This document shows, piece after piece, positions 10,637 through 22,684 of a DNA stretch of 64,000 nt; position 1 is the first letter of the stretch, and every line of letters starts with the position of its first letter. Source of the stretch: Dipteris shenzhenensis (taxonomy: Eukaryota > Polypodiophyta > Polypodiopsida > Gleicheniales); the NCBI GenBank assembly GCA_047967505.1, contig CM106541.1; one strand, given 5' to 3'. The translations under genes were made by a program, and so were the position numbers. The notes below the pieces were generated by a model. It was not told the origin of the DNA, searched no databases, and saw only the letters and a program-made list of their open reading frames with translations.

Positions 10637-11159
10637 CTTTTTTAAAAAGCAAATGCTTCATATACCTTAACTCTTGCTCTATTCTGACATTCTTTTGTAT
10701 AGCTATGAAAAATGTGACAACTTATAAGGTAGCATAAAAATAGCATCGCAAAATAGGTGACTTTAAGGTAACTAGTAGATTATACTAACATATTCAACAA
10801 AGATCACAAGATAGGTAGAAGGTCTTAAATTAAATATTCCCTTTATCTAAGGATCTAGAGCAAATGTAAAATGGAAAAGAGTAGCTAATTAAAGCTTTGA
10901 AAGCTTTTGTGAATTAAAGTTAAACCAAGGAATAAAAACAATTTCCCATATAATTTGTTTTCACAATAAAATAAAGGCAGAGTAAATGCATTTCATGTAG
11001 ATGCTTATTTCCAACAAGGGGAAATCTGCATACATGCTTGAAGCCACATTCGTGAAGTCCAAGGTAAATAAATACTTAGAGTTGTGAGAAACCTCCCCAT
11101 TTAATTTCTCTTATTGAGGATCATATGGCAAGTCATCATAAGGTGGAATTTACAAGGAT

Positions 11160-11241
11160 TACGTTAACGTAATATCGTAAACGTGAACATGTTATTAACG
11201 TTGCATACTTACGTTGTAAAGTCACGTTAATAACGTGTGTA
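11160..11241. promoter_or_regulatory. ACGT-dense stretch (possible bZIP-type sites)
   Basis: Seven ACGT cores occur in about 80 bp, several as AACGTT/AACGTG-like words (ACGTTAACGT, AAACGTG, TCACGTTA, TAACGTGTG). ACGT is the core bound by plant bZIP factors. No gene start is visible immediately downstream; a hAT remnant begins 1.4 kb away. Function is inference; the stretch could equally be a transposon subterminal region. Confidence 0.3.
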
Positions 11242-11284
11242 TTATCATAACCGATCAAAGATTAACCGGTAAACCGGCTATTTA

Positions 11285-11450
11285 ATTATCCCGCCAGAAA
11301 AATGGATTATCCCGTCAGGCCCCGACGGGATAATCCATTTTCTCGATGGGCCTTGATGGGTTATTCAAGTATCTCGCTGAGCAATTTTATTCCCGATGGG
11401 CTATTGCAATAGCCTGGCGGGCCCCATCAGGAGATGACTAAATCCCGATA
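11285..11450. repeat. Cluster of GC-rich inverted repeats
   Basis: An 18-bp stem with a 7-base loop, AAAATGGATTATCCCGTC / GACGGGATAATCCATTTT (11,299-11,341), is followed by repeated 'cccgatggg' / 'cccatcagg' words and the 12-bp palindrome CTATTGCAATAG at 11,401-11,412. The region looks like the structured end of a DNA transposon or a foldback MITE. I could not find a paired terminal repeat. Confidence 0.6.
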
Positions 11451-11574
11451 GGCTTTCTGACTACATACTATAAACGTCCCCAAATTTGGAGAAGTGTGTA
11501 GAGACAGCTCCTTGGGTAGCACACCCTTGCTAAGGCTTGGTTGTTCACTGTTCTTAGAACTAAGGTCTGAAATG

Positions 11575-12090
11575 ATTTGTTGATGGGGCTATTTGTCCTA
11601 CTGTTGGGCTGTGTTGGTCCTTGATATAGACATTTCTTTAGAGTGTTGATGAGACCTAGCTTGTTACGCAGATTGGGCTATTTGTCCTTTGTTGGGCAAG
11701 GGTAGTCCATGATATATTGTATCATTGCAAGGACCTTCGACACTCAGTTTGTTAATTGTAGAGTTTGTGTTTAGGTATTTGGGCCATTTGTCCTTCTTTA
11801 GGCAAGAGTAGTCCTAATATCTATTCTCACGTGTTGCTTGTGATTGTATGCTATTTGTTGTGTATTGTGGGCTACTAGTCCTATTATTGGGTAGTAGTAG
11901 TCCTCGTGTGACATTTCTGATATAGGTATTGTGCAGTGCATGAATCTTGGGTTAGTTGTCCTATAGTGAGTTGGGCAAAACTAATCCCTAAGGAGGCCAT
12001 TCATCTTAGTTGTAATTGTGTTTTCTTGTGTGGTTGGCTTTTGGGCATTGTGCCCTATTCTGGGCAGTATATGTCCTAAAGAAAAGCTCA
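11575..12090 (+). repeat. Degenerate tandem phrase, 80-110 bp period, about six units
   Basis: The phrase 'gggctatttgtcct..tgttgggcaag.gtagtcc' recurs in diverged form near 11,588, 11,686, 11,784, 11,868, 11,950 and 12,048. The most conserved words are 'ttgtcct', 'tgggc' and 'gtagtcc'. Spacing is irregular and no reading frame persists through it, so it is an old noncoding tandem repeat. Confidence 0.6.
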
Positions 12091-12655
12091 CTATTGTGTT
12101 ATTATTTTTTGAATCATGTGTATCTTGTATTGTTAGGCTTGTGTTGTAGTTTGCATGCATGTATTTTTCAATAATAATTTCTATATAGGACCACATGTGA
12201 AGACAATAGAGAGGCTTTCAAATTATACATTGGTAACTCTAGAGAGAAGATTATTGTCTGCTACTAGCTAGTTCTCAGGTATGCAAAAGCTTATGTTTTT
12301 TTAATTTTGCAATGCTTTAATTATTTAGAGTATATGCAGTAAGTGCTATTGCCTATTGGTTTTGTAAAATGTTAGTCTAGTATTTCATTTTTGCATGTTC
12401 ATACTGTAAACTCTATGAAATATGAGTTAATTGCTTAAATGTATTCATGGAAAATTATGTGATAAAGATTGATGTAAAAGATGTAGAATCCTTAATCATT
12501 ATTACAAGTTAGAAGTTATTGACTCTCGTGAGGGATTTGTGATAATTAGGCCTTATACTAGAACAAAGGAGTCAATGGAAGGCAGTACAAATCCTAGTTT
12601 AGTGTAAGTCAGTCAGCCATGCTCGTCACAATGCTCTAGACCACAAGCAACAGTT

Positions 12656-12835
12656 ATGGAGTCTAATCCTAGTCAAAAAATGCAAAGCAAAAAGTTGCCT
12701 GGTGCTAAGTGGCAATTTGTCGATAACTTAAATGGCAAGTATTACGACTGGGTGTGCAAATACTGTAAAGTGCAAAAGAGTGGTGGAGCCCCATGTATTA
12801 GAGATCACTTCTTTGGCAGCAGTAATCTCAAGTGA
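12656..12835 (+). pseudogene. hAT-type transposase N-terminus (BED zinc finger) remnant
   Basis: From the ATG at 12,656 the frame reads MESNPSQKMQSKKLPGAKW..., then YYDWVCKYCKVQKSGG and IRDHFFGSSNLK before a TGA at 12,833. The C-x2-C, the following SGG and the later H in an (R/K)-x-H-(L/F)-x-G context fit the BED finger at the start of hAT transposases, which binds transposon ends. Beyond the stop the same frame continues IGKYTYPDRQRLATRLREEI and is Lys/Glu-rich. No dimerisation domain is visible downstream, so this is a truncated pseudogene. The GC-rich hairpins at 11.3 kb could belong to it. Confidence 0.6.
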
Positions 12836-12983
12836 ATTGGAAAATACACCTATCCTGATAGGCAAAGACTGGCTACAAGGCTTAGGGAAGAAATAGCTAA
12901 GGAAGAGAAGAAGAAAGGGAGTCATCAAGTAATATAGATTTGTCTGACAGTTCTTCACCCACAAGACGTTGAGCATCATCACC

Positions 12984-13883
12984 TAATGCACATATAAGAA
13001 TAGAACAAAGAATGGAAGCTTCAAGCCGGAGTTGTGCATGCTCTTGCTACATTCATACACAAAACATGGCGGTGCGTTATTCTTCAGTGATTCCCTATAA
13101 CCACCATAGCGCCCTCCATAGAGAAGAAGGCATAACTCTAAAGATATCTGATCTATTGACGAGCATTTTTTAGTTATTGACAGTAGGACGATTGAAGAGT
13201 TTTAGTCAATTGGATTTTTTGATGCAATAAAGGCCATTGGATGTATGCCTTGCACGCGGATGTTACCATTGCTATGTCAATGTGTAAATCCTCTGAGGAT
13301 TTCACTGCACTCTACAAGGTTGCAACATTTTATTCTTCCCTACTCGACGTGTATAGCTGCTTTGCAAACCTCTAAACTCTGCTTTGGTATCTTACTCTTA
13401 CATCACTGATATTGCACTCAAATTCACTCACATTTTATACAAATCTATTGCCCATCACTCTATTCTATTCCCCAAAGGGGTTCTCAGACATGAGAGTGAT
13501 TTGTTTGAGAGGTGTTTGGAAAAGACAACATTGGGTACAAGAAGCAATAAACTTGAGCACTTATGCATACGAACAACTATGCACACAAAAAACTATGGGT
13601 TGGCGTAGGCCTTATGAGAGGCATCATTAGCAAAGACCCTATGAATGGATAACTGCGAGGCTCACTAGAGATGGTGGGGAAAGCTTGAACCAAAGGTAGT
13701 TGTAAATGATCGAATCCTTGTTTGAAACGATATAGAGATTTCCTTTGGTAGGAGATGAAAAAATGGAGAATAGGTGTCGATTTCCTCATCATCTATTGAT
13801 TAAAAGGAGGGACTTGTGGTCTTGTGGCCCAGTTTGCATGGAGTAATTCGTAATTGAAGATGATGTAACTGCCCACAACAATT
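12984..13883. other. No recognised gene
   Basis: Only short overlapping frames on both strands. The plus frame at 13,384-13,608 and its minus counterparts match no family I know. Confidence 0.4.
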
Positions 13884-14421
13884 GGTCGACCATACGGCAA
13901 CAACTTGTTTGATGCATACCATCGATTATCTTGCAAAAACTTGGTCATAAATTGGACCCAGTCGACAAGTTCCATGGCTGGCATAGGGACTAAACTGCCT
14001 CACTTTTGAGGCCATCATTGTCTCCTCCTGTTTGTACCAGCATTCCATAAGGGAAGAACTGGTTGAAGAACACCATGTATTGGTGGCAATGAAGAGAGGG
14101 TGGATGGTATTAGACTGTGAAGAATGGGCATCAACTCTAATTATCTATACTTGTCAACCATCCGGCAACAACTGGTTTGAAGCATACCATTGACTGTCTT
14201 GCAAAAACTCGGTCATAAATTGGATCCAACCAACAAGTTCCATGGCTAGCATAGGGACTAAACTACCTCACTTTTTACACCATCATTGTCTTCTCCCATT
14301 TGTACCAGCATTCCATCAAGGAAGAACTAGCTAGAAGAACACCATGTATTAGTGGCGATGAAGACAGGGTGGATGGTATTAGACTGTGAAGGATGATCAC
14401 AACTCTGATTATCTAGAACAA
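13793..14421 (-). repeat. 269-bp direct repeat with a shared minus-strand peptide
   Basis: Units at about 13,884-14,152 and 14,153-14,421 are diverged by roughly a tenth. On the minus strand the first encodes MELVDWVQFMTKFLQDNRWY, the second MELVGWIQFMTEFLQDSQWY, so the peptide stayed similar while the DNA drifted; both frames then meet stops. This may be a duplicated exon of an unidentified gene. I cannot assign it to a family. Confidence 0.55.
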
Positions 14422-14429
14422 CACAATAG

Positions 14430-16366
14430 GTGCACTGAATTAAACATATATGAGTGTATGGGTGGGGATTGCTACTCAATACTTTGCAGCGATGAACATA
14501 ACCTTTTAGGTGAGAAGATGAGTGTAGATTCATCAATGCTTTTGGAATTTGTGGGAAGCATATAGGATTTGTAGAGGATGAATTTGTGGCAATGTCTAGA
14601 GTCTTGTATTGGAGGGCAAATTACATTTGCGACGTCGAAAGCTAAGTAGAGTCTATTGTGATGGTCAAAAATCTGCTAGAGTGCAACAACCGGGTGCACA
14701 ACGGGAACATACTACATTGATTAGGATATCGGGAGAAAATAAGGTCTTCTATGGGTGTGGTCTTGGGACATCAAGACACTCTCTACGACCAAAAGAGAGC
14801 ACTAGTACATAGATTTGCTACATGGAAGGATCCATGTACTTCATTTTGGCAATGAAGAGAGAGAGAGGCTTCGGCCTTTTTTTTGTGGCAAAGCACCCTT
14901 CTTCAGGTAGATGTGCCTTGTGGCTTGCCACGGGCTACACAATAGTTAAAACAAAAGAATGACAAAACTATTAAACCTTGAAGGGAGCGGTCCATTTCTA
15001 CACAACTAGATGGACTTCTTTATCAAGTGGTAGGTTCAAGCTTAAACGATCAAAGAACCAAGAGATTAATGAATTATTTTTCCAAAAATTAGACTTTATA
15101 TGAGAAAATCGATGAAAATCTTGCCAAATTGGTTGGAAATGTGAGCGTAACTGATTGACGGACAACATACCTAATAAATTGTTGAAAGAATCAATGGATT
15201 TCTTTGCAAAAAATGTAGCATCACAAACACCACAAACTGGAATCGATCCGTTTTCGCTCCCAAGTATTCTTAAAGAAGCGGTGGTAAATATGAGTAAATA
15301 ACAAAAGGAGAAGCTCCAGGCATAGAAAACTGCTATTTATGAGAACCAAAAATTTAGTTGAGGTTTCATTCAACGAGCTTGAAGCTTTTGGTCTTTACCT
15401 TCCACCTGTAGCATCCCACAAGGCACCACATTACAATGCTTGTGGGAAGGAAAAAGCTCCTCCACTCGCTGACAGAGCTGCAACTCGTTGATGATTGCTT
15501 CGAGATCGCTAGCGGTGGTGCTTAGTGTCTAAGATGCATTGGGGTCGCTTTGCTAGTAGCCTACTCTATCGATTGCTACCAGCCTTGTAAATTGTGACAC
15601 TTCTTGCAAAATAGCTTCCAATTGGAGCATACATGCCGCGCTTACACGCAATGAGCTTCTACAACCATTTGATTGAATATTCAATAGAGGATCAAAAGGT
15701 TCCAGCACAAGGATCTCCTCTGCTCTCATTGAACGACATCGCCAAAAGAGCTATGTGTAGCAATACACCGAATGTGAAAAAATCGATTGGATTGAAAGAA
15801 TGGATGTGTCAAAACTCACAAAGACCAACGTTCATCATTCCACCATCAACAAAATGCAACACACGCGGCTAGAAGCTCAACTTTGTGACCAACATTGTTC
15901 ATCGCTGAAGCCAAATTTGGTTTTCGGAATGCAAACAAAACATGGAGAGCATCACCAAAGCTCAAACTCAAGTCTGTCAAAAAGAGACAGATGGAAGAAA
16001 CCATGGGGATTTCCGAGATAGATGAGACAATCGGAGAAACTCAGTTTTCATTGTCGAGAAAGGAAGAAATCGATAGAGAACAATGCTAAAGCTCCCGGTG
16101 AAGAGATGCAACGATAGATGAAGAGCAAGCATAGATGCAACCATAGCTGCTAGGCGAGAGGAAGCAAGGCGAGCGCTTTTGGGCAATAACCAGCCAAAAA
16201 CCATGCCTTTGCATGCTTTGATTCGTTATATGCTTATTCTGTCACAACAACAATTCTAGGCTATAAGGGAGATGAGCTTCTCTTGGTCCAAAAGCATGTG
16301 AAAGCATGATTTTTGCCTATGAAAGCAATGCTAACTAAGTTCCCAATCATGAACAGAAGATGACCG
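14430..16366. other. No recognised gene
   Basis: Several short plus-strand frames (14,609-14,812; 15,633-15,872; 15,800-16,021) carry no motif that I recognise and overlap one another. Sequence from about 16,280 already contains 'aaagcatg' words related to the foldback that follows. Confidence 0.4.
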
Positions 16367-17183
16367 TTTTAAGGCATATAGGTAGGGAATAAATGTGTGA
16401 GCTGGTTGCAATATTAAGTCCAAAAGCATGCACTTTGAGGAAGGTTTATATCATACTCTCTTAGATACTTTTGGCCTAAACAACATTGCCCTCTTAATGA
16501 AGCTTTTGGACTAGATATGCTTGCACTTTCTTATGCATTCAATGCAACAAACATTTACAAAGTACTCCAATGCCTTAAACCATTGCTTTTGGCATGCTCA
16601 TGCTTTACATTTTTTTAAAGCCTTCAATGCATAGAACATGAACTTAGTAGCATACTAAGGACACCTTTTCATAGGACACCTGTTCACAAAACATGAACTT
16701 AGTAGCATACTAAGGACACCTTTTCATAGGCCAAATGCATGCTCTTTGCATGCTTTTGGATAGCGTGTTAACACGCGGTCCAAAAGCATGCAAAGGCATG
16801 CTTTTGGTCAATAAAATTGTCATTTTTTATTCATGATAGGGAACTCATGTTTTTGAACATGCAAAGGCATGATTTTTGCCTATGAAAAGGTGTCCTTATT
16901 ATGCTACTAAGTTCATGTTCTATGCCATGAAAGCTTTAAAAAATGTAAAGCATAAGCATACCAAAAGTGATTGTTCAAGTCATTGGAGTACTTTGCAAAT
17001 GTTTATGGCATGAAATGCAAAAGAAACTGCAAGCATGTGCAATCCAAAAGCTTCATTAAGAGGGCAATGTTTAGGCCAAAATCATCTAAGGAGAGTACGA
17101 TATAAAGCTTCCTGAAAGTGTATGATTTTTGACATAACATGGCATTCAACTTACACATTTATGCCCTACATATATGCCTTAAA
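16367..17183. repeat. 817-bp foldback element
   Basis: Outer ends are inverted: TTTAAGGCATATAGGTAGGG at 16,368 and CCCTACATATATGCCTTAAA at 17,164. Further pairs match inward in order: CATTGCCCTCTTAATGAAGC with GCTTCATTAAGAGGGCAATG, and CATGAACTTAGTAGCATACT with its counterpart near 16,900. The left arm has an extra tandem copy of the last segment (16,638 and 16,691). A second 46-bp hairpin around GCGTGTTAACACGC sits near the centre (16,747-16,792). No transposase is inside, so it is best described as a foldback or large MITE. Confidence 0.85.
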
Positions 17184-17189
17184 TGCAAG

Positions 17190-19571
17190 TGGCAACGTTG
17201 GGTTGCAAACATTTTGATATGAAGCTTATGATGGAACAATAGCAAGGGATCAACAAATGAAGCAAAGAGAGTAGTTTATTCAAGAGTGGAGAGGCCCTTA
17301 TGAGAGCAACTGATACAATGCATGTTTCCCAAAGTAGAGCATCTCTAGATCCACAAATCACTCCACAGATTTCTCAATTAGCCTCATGAATCTCTCAATC
17401 ACACCTAATAGAACCTTCTACCACCAAACCTGGTCACACTAACCACCATGTGGTGACACACAAACCTTGTACCCCTTGGTACACCCCATTACATCAATTT
17501 GTCCTTCAACTTATATCAAAACACTTTGTTATATTTTAAAAGTATGAAGCTTATATTCTTGTTTATATTCTTTGTTGCTCATCTGATTAACAATATAACC
17601 TATGTTAAACTCCCTATTATTATTGTAATTAATCTAACAATCGATTGCCCCTCCCCCTCTCACCACCCCTCTCACCTCCCTTGCGCCTCGCTGCTGCCAT
17701 TTTCTCTCTCAATCTCTACCTCCTCTGCGCCTCGCTACCACCTACCCCTCTATCAATCTGCAGCTTGGGACCTTTCTTCCTCCCAAAGTCCTCACTCTCC
17801 CTTAGAGATCTTGCTAGAGCTCCCGCTCTAGCTTTGATCTCTTCCTCCATCTTGTCCCCCGTCCTTCATCCTCCCATATCAACCTCCTAATCATCTTCCA
17901 CAGGTCACAGATTAAATAGGCATGTGTGGAAGTTGCAGAAAGAGATGAATTTCTTATTGCAATAGAGATGCATCATGATAGAGCTCCAGCTAGCATAGAT
18001 CCCATAATTCTTATATTGCAACATATATAATTGACACATCGATCACCGATTTCTATATTTCTACTTTGCTCCATGATCGGTAGATACCAGTGATCACCTT
18101 TGATTTCTAATCACCTTGCATTGCTCGACGATAGATTTGTGTGGATGATAGATTTGGCCAATTGCTCAAATATAGAAGAGGAAGTAGAGAGAAGAGGATT
18201 GATGGGAAACACAGATATGGAAGCAGTTCTAAGGGGAAACACAGATATGGAAGTGCAAGTGGAGAGAAAACAATCCAAGGGAGCACAAATATGGAAGGGG
18301 CCGTGCAAATATGGATGGAGGATTGAGGGAAGCTCGAGTGAAAGGGGAGGGGCAGATGGAAGAACAAGGAAGTTCTAAAGTAAAGGAGATGGAAGAATAG
18401 AGTGGAGGAGATAAAAACAACCACTAGATTATAAGCTCTGGACCTCCAATCTAGAAACATCTTTAATTTTTGCATTGTACTTAGGTTATGAGCCCTTCCT
18501 TTTCACCCCTCTTACTTTCTCCTACACAAATTAATGGTATTTTTCACTAACTGGGGGCCCCTATTGGTTACTTGGATATTAATTTTATTTTTTATATTTT
18601 GAGACCTCTGAAGCAGTGTCGTCTCTTTTTCATATTTTGAGAACTTTAAAAAAGAGTGGCAAAATATGGCCTATATGTGATATGATATCTTGATTATGCT
18701 TAATAAGAAATTGTAGTGACTTGTTTAGTGAGCAAGGAGATTATCTTGATAGTTTAATAATCCATAATGTTACGTCAACTATAATACCATGTGACCACGG
18801 TATAAGGCTAGAAGCCAGAGGGCTTGGTAGCACTTGCATTAATAGGGCCTAAAGGGCTTGGATCTAGGGTTACGGGACTGAGGGACTCCAAGAGCTATAC
18901 AATCTATCATAGGCTATGGCTCATAGTTATTAGCCCGCTGCTAGTCAAACTGTCTGAGGGCGGCTCAACCATCTACTACCAGGTGACTTGAAAATGGAGA
19001 AGGTCGTTACATGAGAGTGGGACTGGCAAGAATTTAGAGCGAAGGAAGCTCATATGGCATGAACGAGCCTGCAAATCGTTCCATAGTTGTTGAAAAGACT
19101 GTCACGCAAATTGTCCTGTGACTTTGTCGACCTGCAAAACACAGAAAACGGCCATCGCCACATCATACAAATGTCTGAAAACCTTTATTTAAAAAAAAAG
19201 GCCACGTCATGCAAGGTCATAGACCTTTGCATCCCATAGCCTTTTTAACCCCTCTCATCCTCTATATCTCTAAAAAAATCCCAAGGCCCATATCATTTTC
19301 TTCTCCAATCTTCTTAGCCTCACCAAATTTAAAGAAGAAGATCGAAGCAAGGACTTTGAGATAGAAGAAAGTAGAAGAGGCCGGAGTTCAAAGAAGATTT
19401 TGGGGATCGAGTTCGAGGAAAGCGAAGGTGAGATCAACAATCAAAGAAAGCGAGATGACTTCGAAGACAAATCCAAAACCTCGAACAAATACCAGGGAAG
19501 TGGGTATCACATTTTTCTCTTTGATATAAAACGCTTTACTTTATAATTGCTGGAACATATACGTCTTTAAA
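17190..19571. other. Noncoding; possible leader of the following gypsy gag
   Basis: 17,630-17,880 is C/T-rich and yields only low-complexity frames. 18,190-18,320 repeats 'aacacagatatggaag' words a few times. From about 19,300 the sequence becomes purine-rich and leads into a gypsy gag. I could not find a primer-binding site or LTR edge. Confidence 0.4.
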
Positions 19572-20379
19572 ATGACAACTCCAGAAAGGGATGGTATGAT
19601 TAAGGAGGCTGAGGAAAGGGCTAGAAAGGGAAAAGTAATAGTTGGAGAGGAAACACATGAGGAGGTACAAATTGAAAATCAAAAGGATAATGTGGAAATG
19701 GAGGATATTGATAATAGTGATTATGGAATTCTGTATGCAGAATTCACTCAACTTGAAACTTGAATGCAAAATATAGAAACACAATTAGGGGTTATCAGTG
19801 AAACATTAAAAACCCTAGCTAAAGCTATAACTAAGATAGCCGATTCTCAATCGGTATCTACTGAAAAATCACCGATTCCTCCTAATCAAGTTGAGAGGGC
19901 TACCTCTCGACTTAGAGAAACCTTGAACATTCTTAAGGACTTAAAACTGCCAATTTTCAATGGGGAAGAAAAGGAGCATAATAAAGATGTGATTAATACA
20001 TTCTTGCAAAAATGGCAAGACTTCCATCGACTCAAGAATACACCTCTTGAAGATCAAGTCGTGGAAGCAAGTCTTTCCCTTGGAAATAAAGCCTATAAAT
20101 GGTGGATGAGCCTCAAAGAGTGTGATAGAATTCCTAGGTATTGGACTAAGTTTGAACAAGCCTTCCTAAGAGAGTTTTACCGAAAAATGAATTAGAAAGA
20201 GCATGGGAGGCTTGGGACAATTGCACTATGGGTAAAAACACTCTAGTCCAGTACATAGCGAACCATAGGAAGGCAGTCCTTAAGTTGAACGGAATTGATG
20301 AATTCCAAAAGATAAGGGGTTTCGTGAGGGGTCTTAAAGACACTTATAAGGTTGAGGTGAAAAGAAATTCTCCTAAAAC
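19572..20379 (+). pseudogene. gag: Ty3/gypsy gag, truncated by a CACTA insertion
   Basis: The frame opens at 19,572 (MTTPERDGMIKEAEERARKG), hits a TGA at 19,761, and continues as MQNIETQLGVISETLKTLAK. The Retrotrans_gag core is clear: VINTFLQKWQDFHRLKN, then EASLSLGNKAYKWWMSLKEC and FEQAFLREFYRKMN. A one-base frameshift near 20,193 moves it to ERAWEAWDNCTMGKNTLVQY and FQKIRGFVRGLKDTYKVEV. Homology ends at 20,379, exactly where a CACTA-like terminus begins. The zinc knuckle and pol were not found beyond the insertion. Confidence 0.85.
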
Positions 20380-20494
20380 TACTACAAGGCATAGGCCTTT
20401 TTCCGACGAAAATACCGATGTTTTTTACACTATTTTTGTTCTTAAACGGGCGCAAAGGTCGTTATTAACGTCGTTATAAGCATTAAAAAAGAAC

Positions 20495-20610
20495 AGTCGC
20501 TATATAAGTGTCGCTATATAGTGACGCTAATAAATGTCACTATATAGCGACAATGGTAAACGTCGCTATATAGCGAAACTGGTAAACGTCGCTATAGAGC
20601 GACGATTAAC
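20495..20610. repeat. Subterminal palindrome cluster TCGCTATATAGCGA, left
   Basis: About five copies of a TCGCTATATAGYGAC-like word, itself a near-perfect palindrome, in 115 bp, joined by 'aatggtaaacg'-like spacers. In CACTA elements, short repeated motifs near the ends bind the TNPA-type protein; I infer the same role here. Confidence 0.75.
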
Positions 20611-20808
20611 ATAACTTAAAAGAAAGCATTAGTGGGGCTAAACAGGGCCATAGCAAGCCTTGTTTTTCCCCACTAATGTTTTTTTTTGTAATTACAAAAA
20701 AAAAAATTTATTACAAAATTTCCCTTGCGAAAACGGTGATACAAAATCTCTCAAATGAAATGATCGAGCAACAAAAGACAAAATGATATACATGGCGAAG
20801 TATATGCA

Positions 20809-20809
20809 A

Positions 20810-20842
<33 letters not shown>

Positions 20843-22060
20843 TCAAATCGTCGTCGTCCTCCTCGTCCTTGTCTTGGGGAAAAAGAGATTGAAAGAAGGA
20901 AAGGAGAAGGAGAAGGAGAAGGAGAGGGAGAGAGGAGAAGAGGAGAAGGAGACATATGCTCATGCATAAGCATAAGAATAAGCATAAGAGAAAGAAGAGA
21001 GAAGGAGAAGGAGAAGGAGATGGACATCCATAGGCATATGCTTATGAAAAGAAGAGAAAAGAGAGGAAAAAAGAAGAGAAAGAAAGGAGAAGGATATGCA
21101 TAGGCATATGCTTATGAAAAGAAGAGAAAGAGTGAGGAAAGAAGAAGAGAAGGAAAGGAGAAGGAGAAGGAGAAGGAGAAGGAGAGAGGAAAAGAGAAGA
21201 AGGAGACATATGCTCATGCATAAGCATAAGCATAAGCATAAGAGAAGAAAGAGGGAAAAAGAGCATAAGCATAAGAGAAAGGGAAGGAAAGGATATGCTT
21301 ATTCTTATGCATAAGCATAAGAGAAAGAAGAGAGGAGAAGGAGAAGGACATGCATAGGCATATGCTTATGAAAAGAAGAGAAAAAGAGAGGAAAAAAAGA
21401 GAAAGAAAGAAGGATATGCATAGGCATATGCTTATGAAAAGAAAAGAAAGAGTAAGGAAAAAAGAAGAGAAGGAAGGAAAAGGAGAAGGAGAGAGGAAAA
21501 GAGGAGAAAGAGACATATGTTCATGAATAAGCATAAGCATAAGAGAAGGAAGAGGGAAAAAGAGCATAAGCATAAGAGAAAGGGAAGGAAAGGATATGCT
21601 TATTCTTATGCATAAGCATAAGAGAAAGAAGAGAGAAGGAGAAGGAGAAGGAGGACATGCATAGGCATATGTTTCTGAAAAGAAGAGAAAAAGAGAGGAA
21701 AAAAGAAGAGAAAGAAAGGAGAAGGACATGCATATGCTTATGAAAAGACATTGAGAGAGGGGAAAGAGAGGAGGAAAGAGAGAGGAAAAGAGATAGGCAA
21801 ATACGTATGCTTATGAAAAGACATTGAAAGAGAAGAAAGAGAGGAGGAAAAGAGATTGAAAGAGGGGATGAAAGAGGGAAAAAAGAAGAGGGAAAAAGAG
21901 CATAAACATAAGAGAAGGAAGAGGGGGGCAGGCCATTGAAAGAGTGAAAAAAGAAGAGAAGGAAAGGAGGAAGAGGGGAGAAAGAGATTGAAAGAAGGGA
22001 TAAAGAAGAGGGAAAAGGAAGAGAAGGAAGAGAGGAAGAGAGGGAAAGAAGAGAGCTACA
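20809..22060 (+). repeat. (CTA)n followed by 1.2-kb purine tract with GCATAAGC higher-order repeats
   Basis: A CTA run (about 20,809-20,839) precedes a stretch dominated by GAAGGAGAAGGAGA words. It is broken by recurring modules of two kinds: 'gcataagcataagc' runs, and ATGCATAGGCATATGCTTAT (near 21,028, 21,096, 21,349, 21,416, 21,657, and a shortened form at 21,727). The module order repeats at about 250-320-bp spacing, so segments were amplified as blocks. All long frames here are compositional artefacts. Confidence 0.85.
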
Positions 22061-22684
22061 GGCCAATGCAAATAACAAAAATAACAAAAGGAAAAAAGAG
22101 GAAGCACTTTCTTACCTGGAATAGTCCCGCCCGGTGTTTTTGGACTGGCCCTACAAAAGAGAGGAAACATACCATTTTTCAAATATCTAGTTACAGGAAA
22201 GAGGAGTTTAAAGAAGCAACTTCTCAAAGGGATTGGATTGAGGAGACAAGCATAAGCCTACAAACAAGGAGAAAGAGGAGGAAGAGAAATACCAAAAAGA
22301 CTAGAAGAGGTGAGTCTTCTTTCTTTCACAAAATCTCGTTTTTTGTCTTTAACCCTTGAAAATCAAGCATGAAAACTAGCACATAGCCTTAGCAATACAA
22401 GGAGAAATATGCTTCAACACTCACAAAACGAAATCTCACAAAAAACGAACCTACATTGCTTAAAGAGACTCACCTTCTTGAAAAACTTCTTTTCACACAA
22501 GCAAAGAGGGAGAAGGGTGGAGAGGGAGCACAAGTGTTAGGAGAGGGGTTGAGTAGTGGTGAGAAGTGGAGAATAGAGAGGAGGAAAGCGAGGTCATCAG
22601 ATATAAGGTGGGAGGAGAGATTGCTTTTCCCACAATAGAGATGCTAAAGAAAGCGCTGCGCCGCGGGGTTTTGGGTTTAAGCCC

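Noticed and set aside
12728-12982. 84-codon minus-strand frame
   Set aside because: Antisense shadow of the BED-finger coding stretch.
20783-22087. Many long frames on both strands at 20.8-22.1 kb
   Set aside because: Artefacts of GAAGGA and GCATAAG repeats; frames simply mirror the repeat units.
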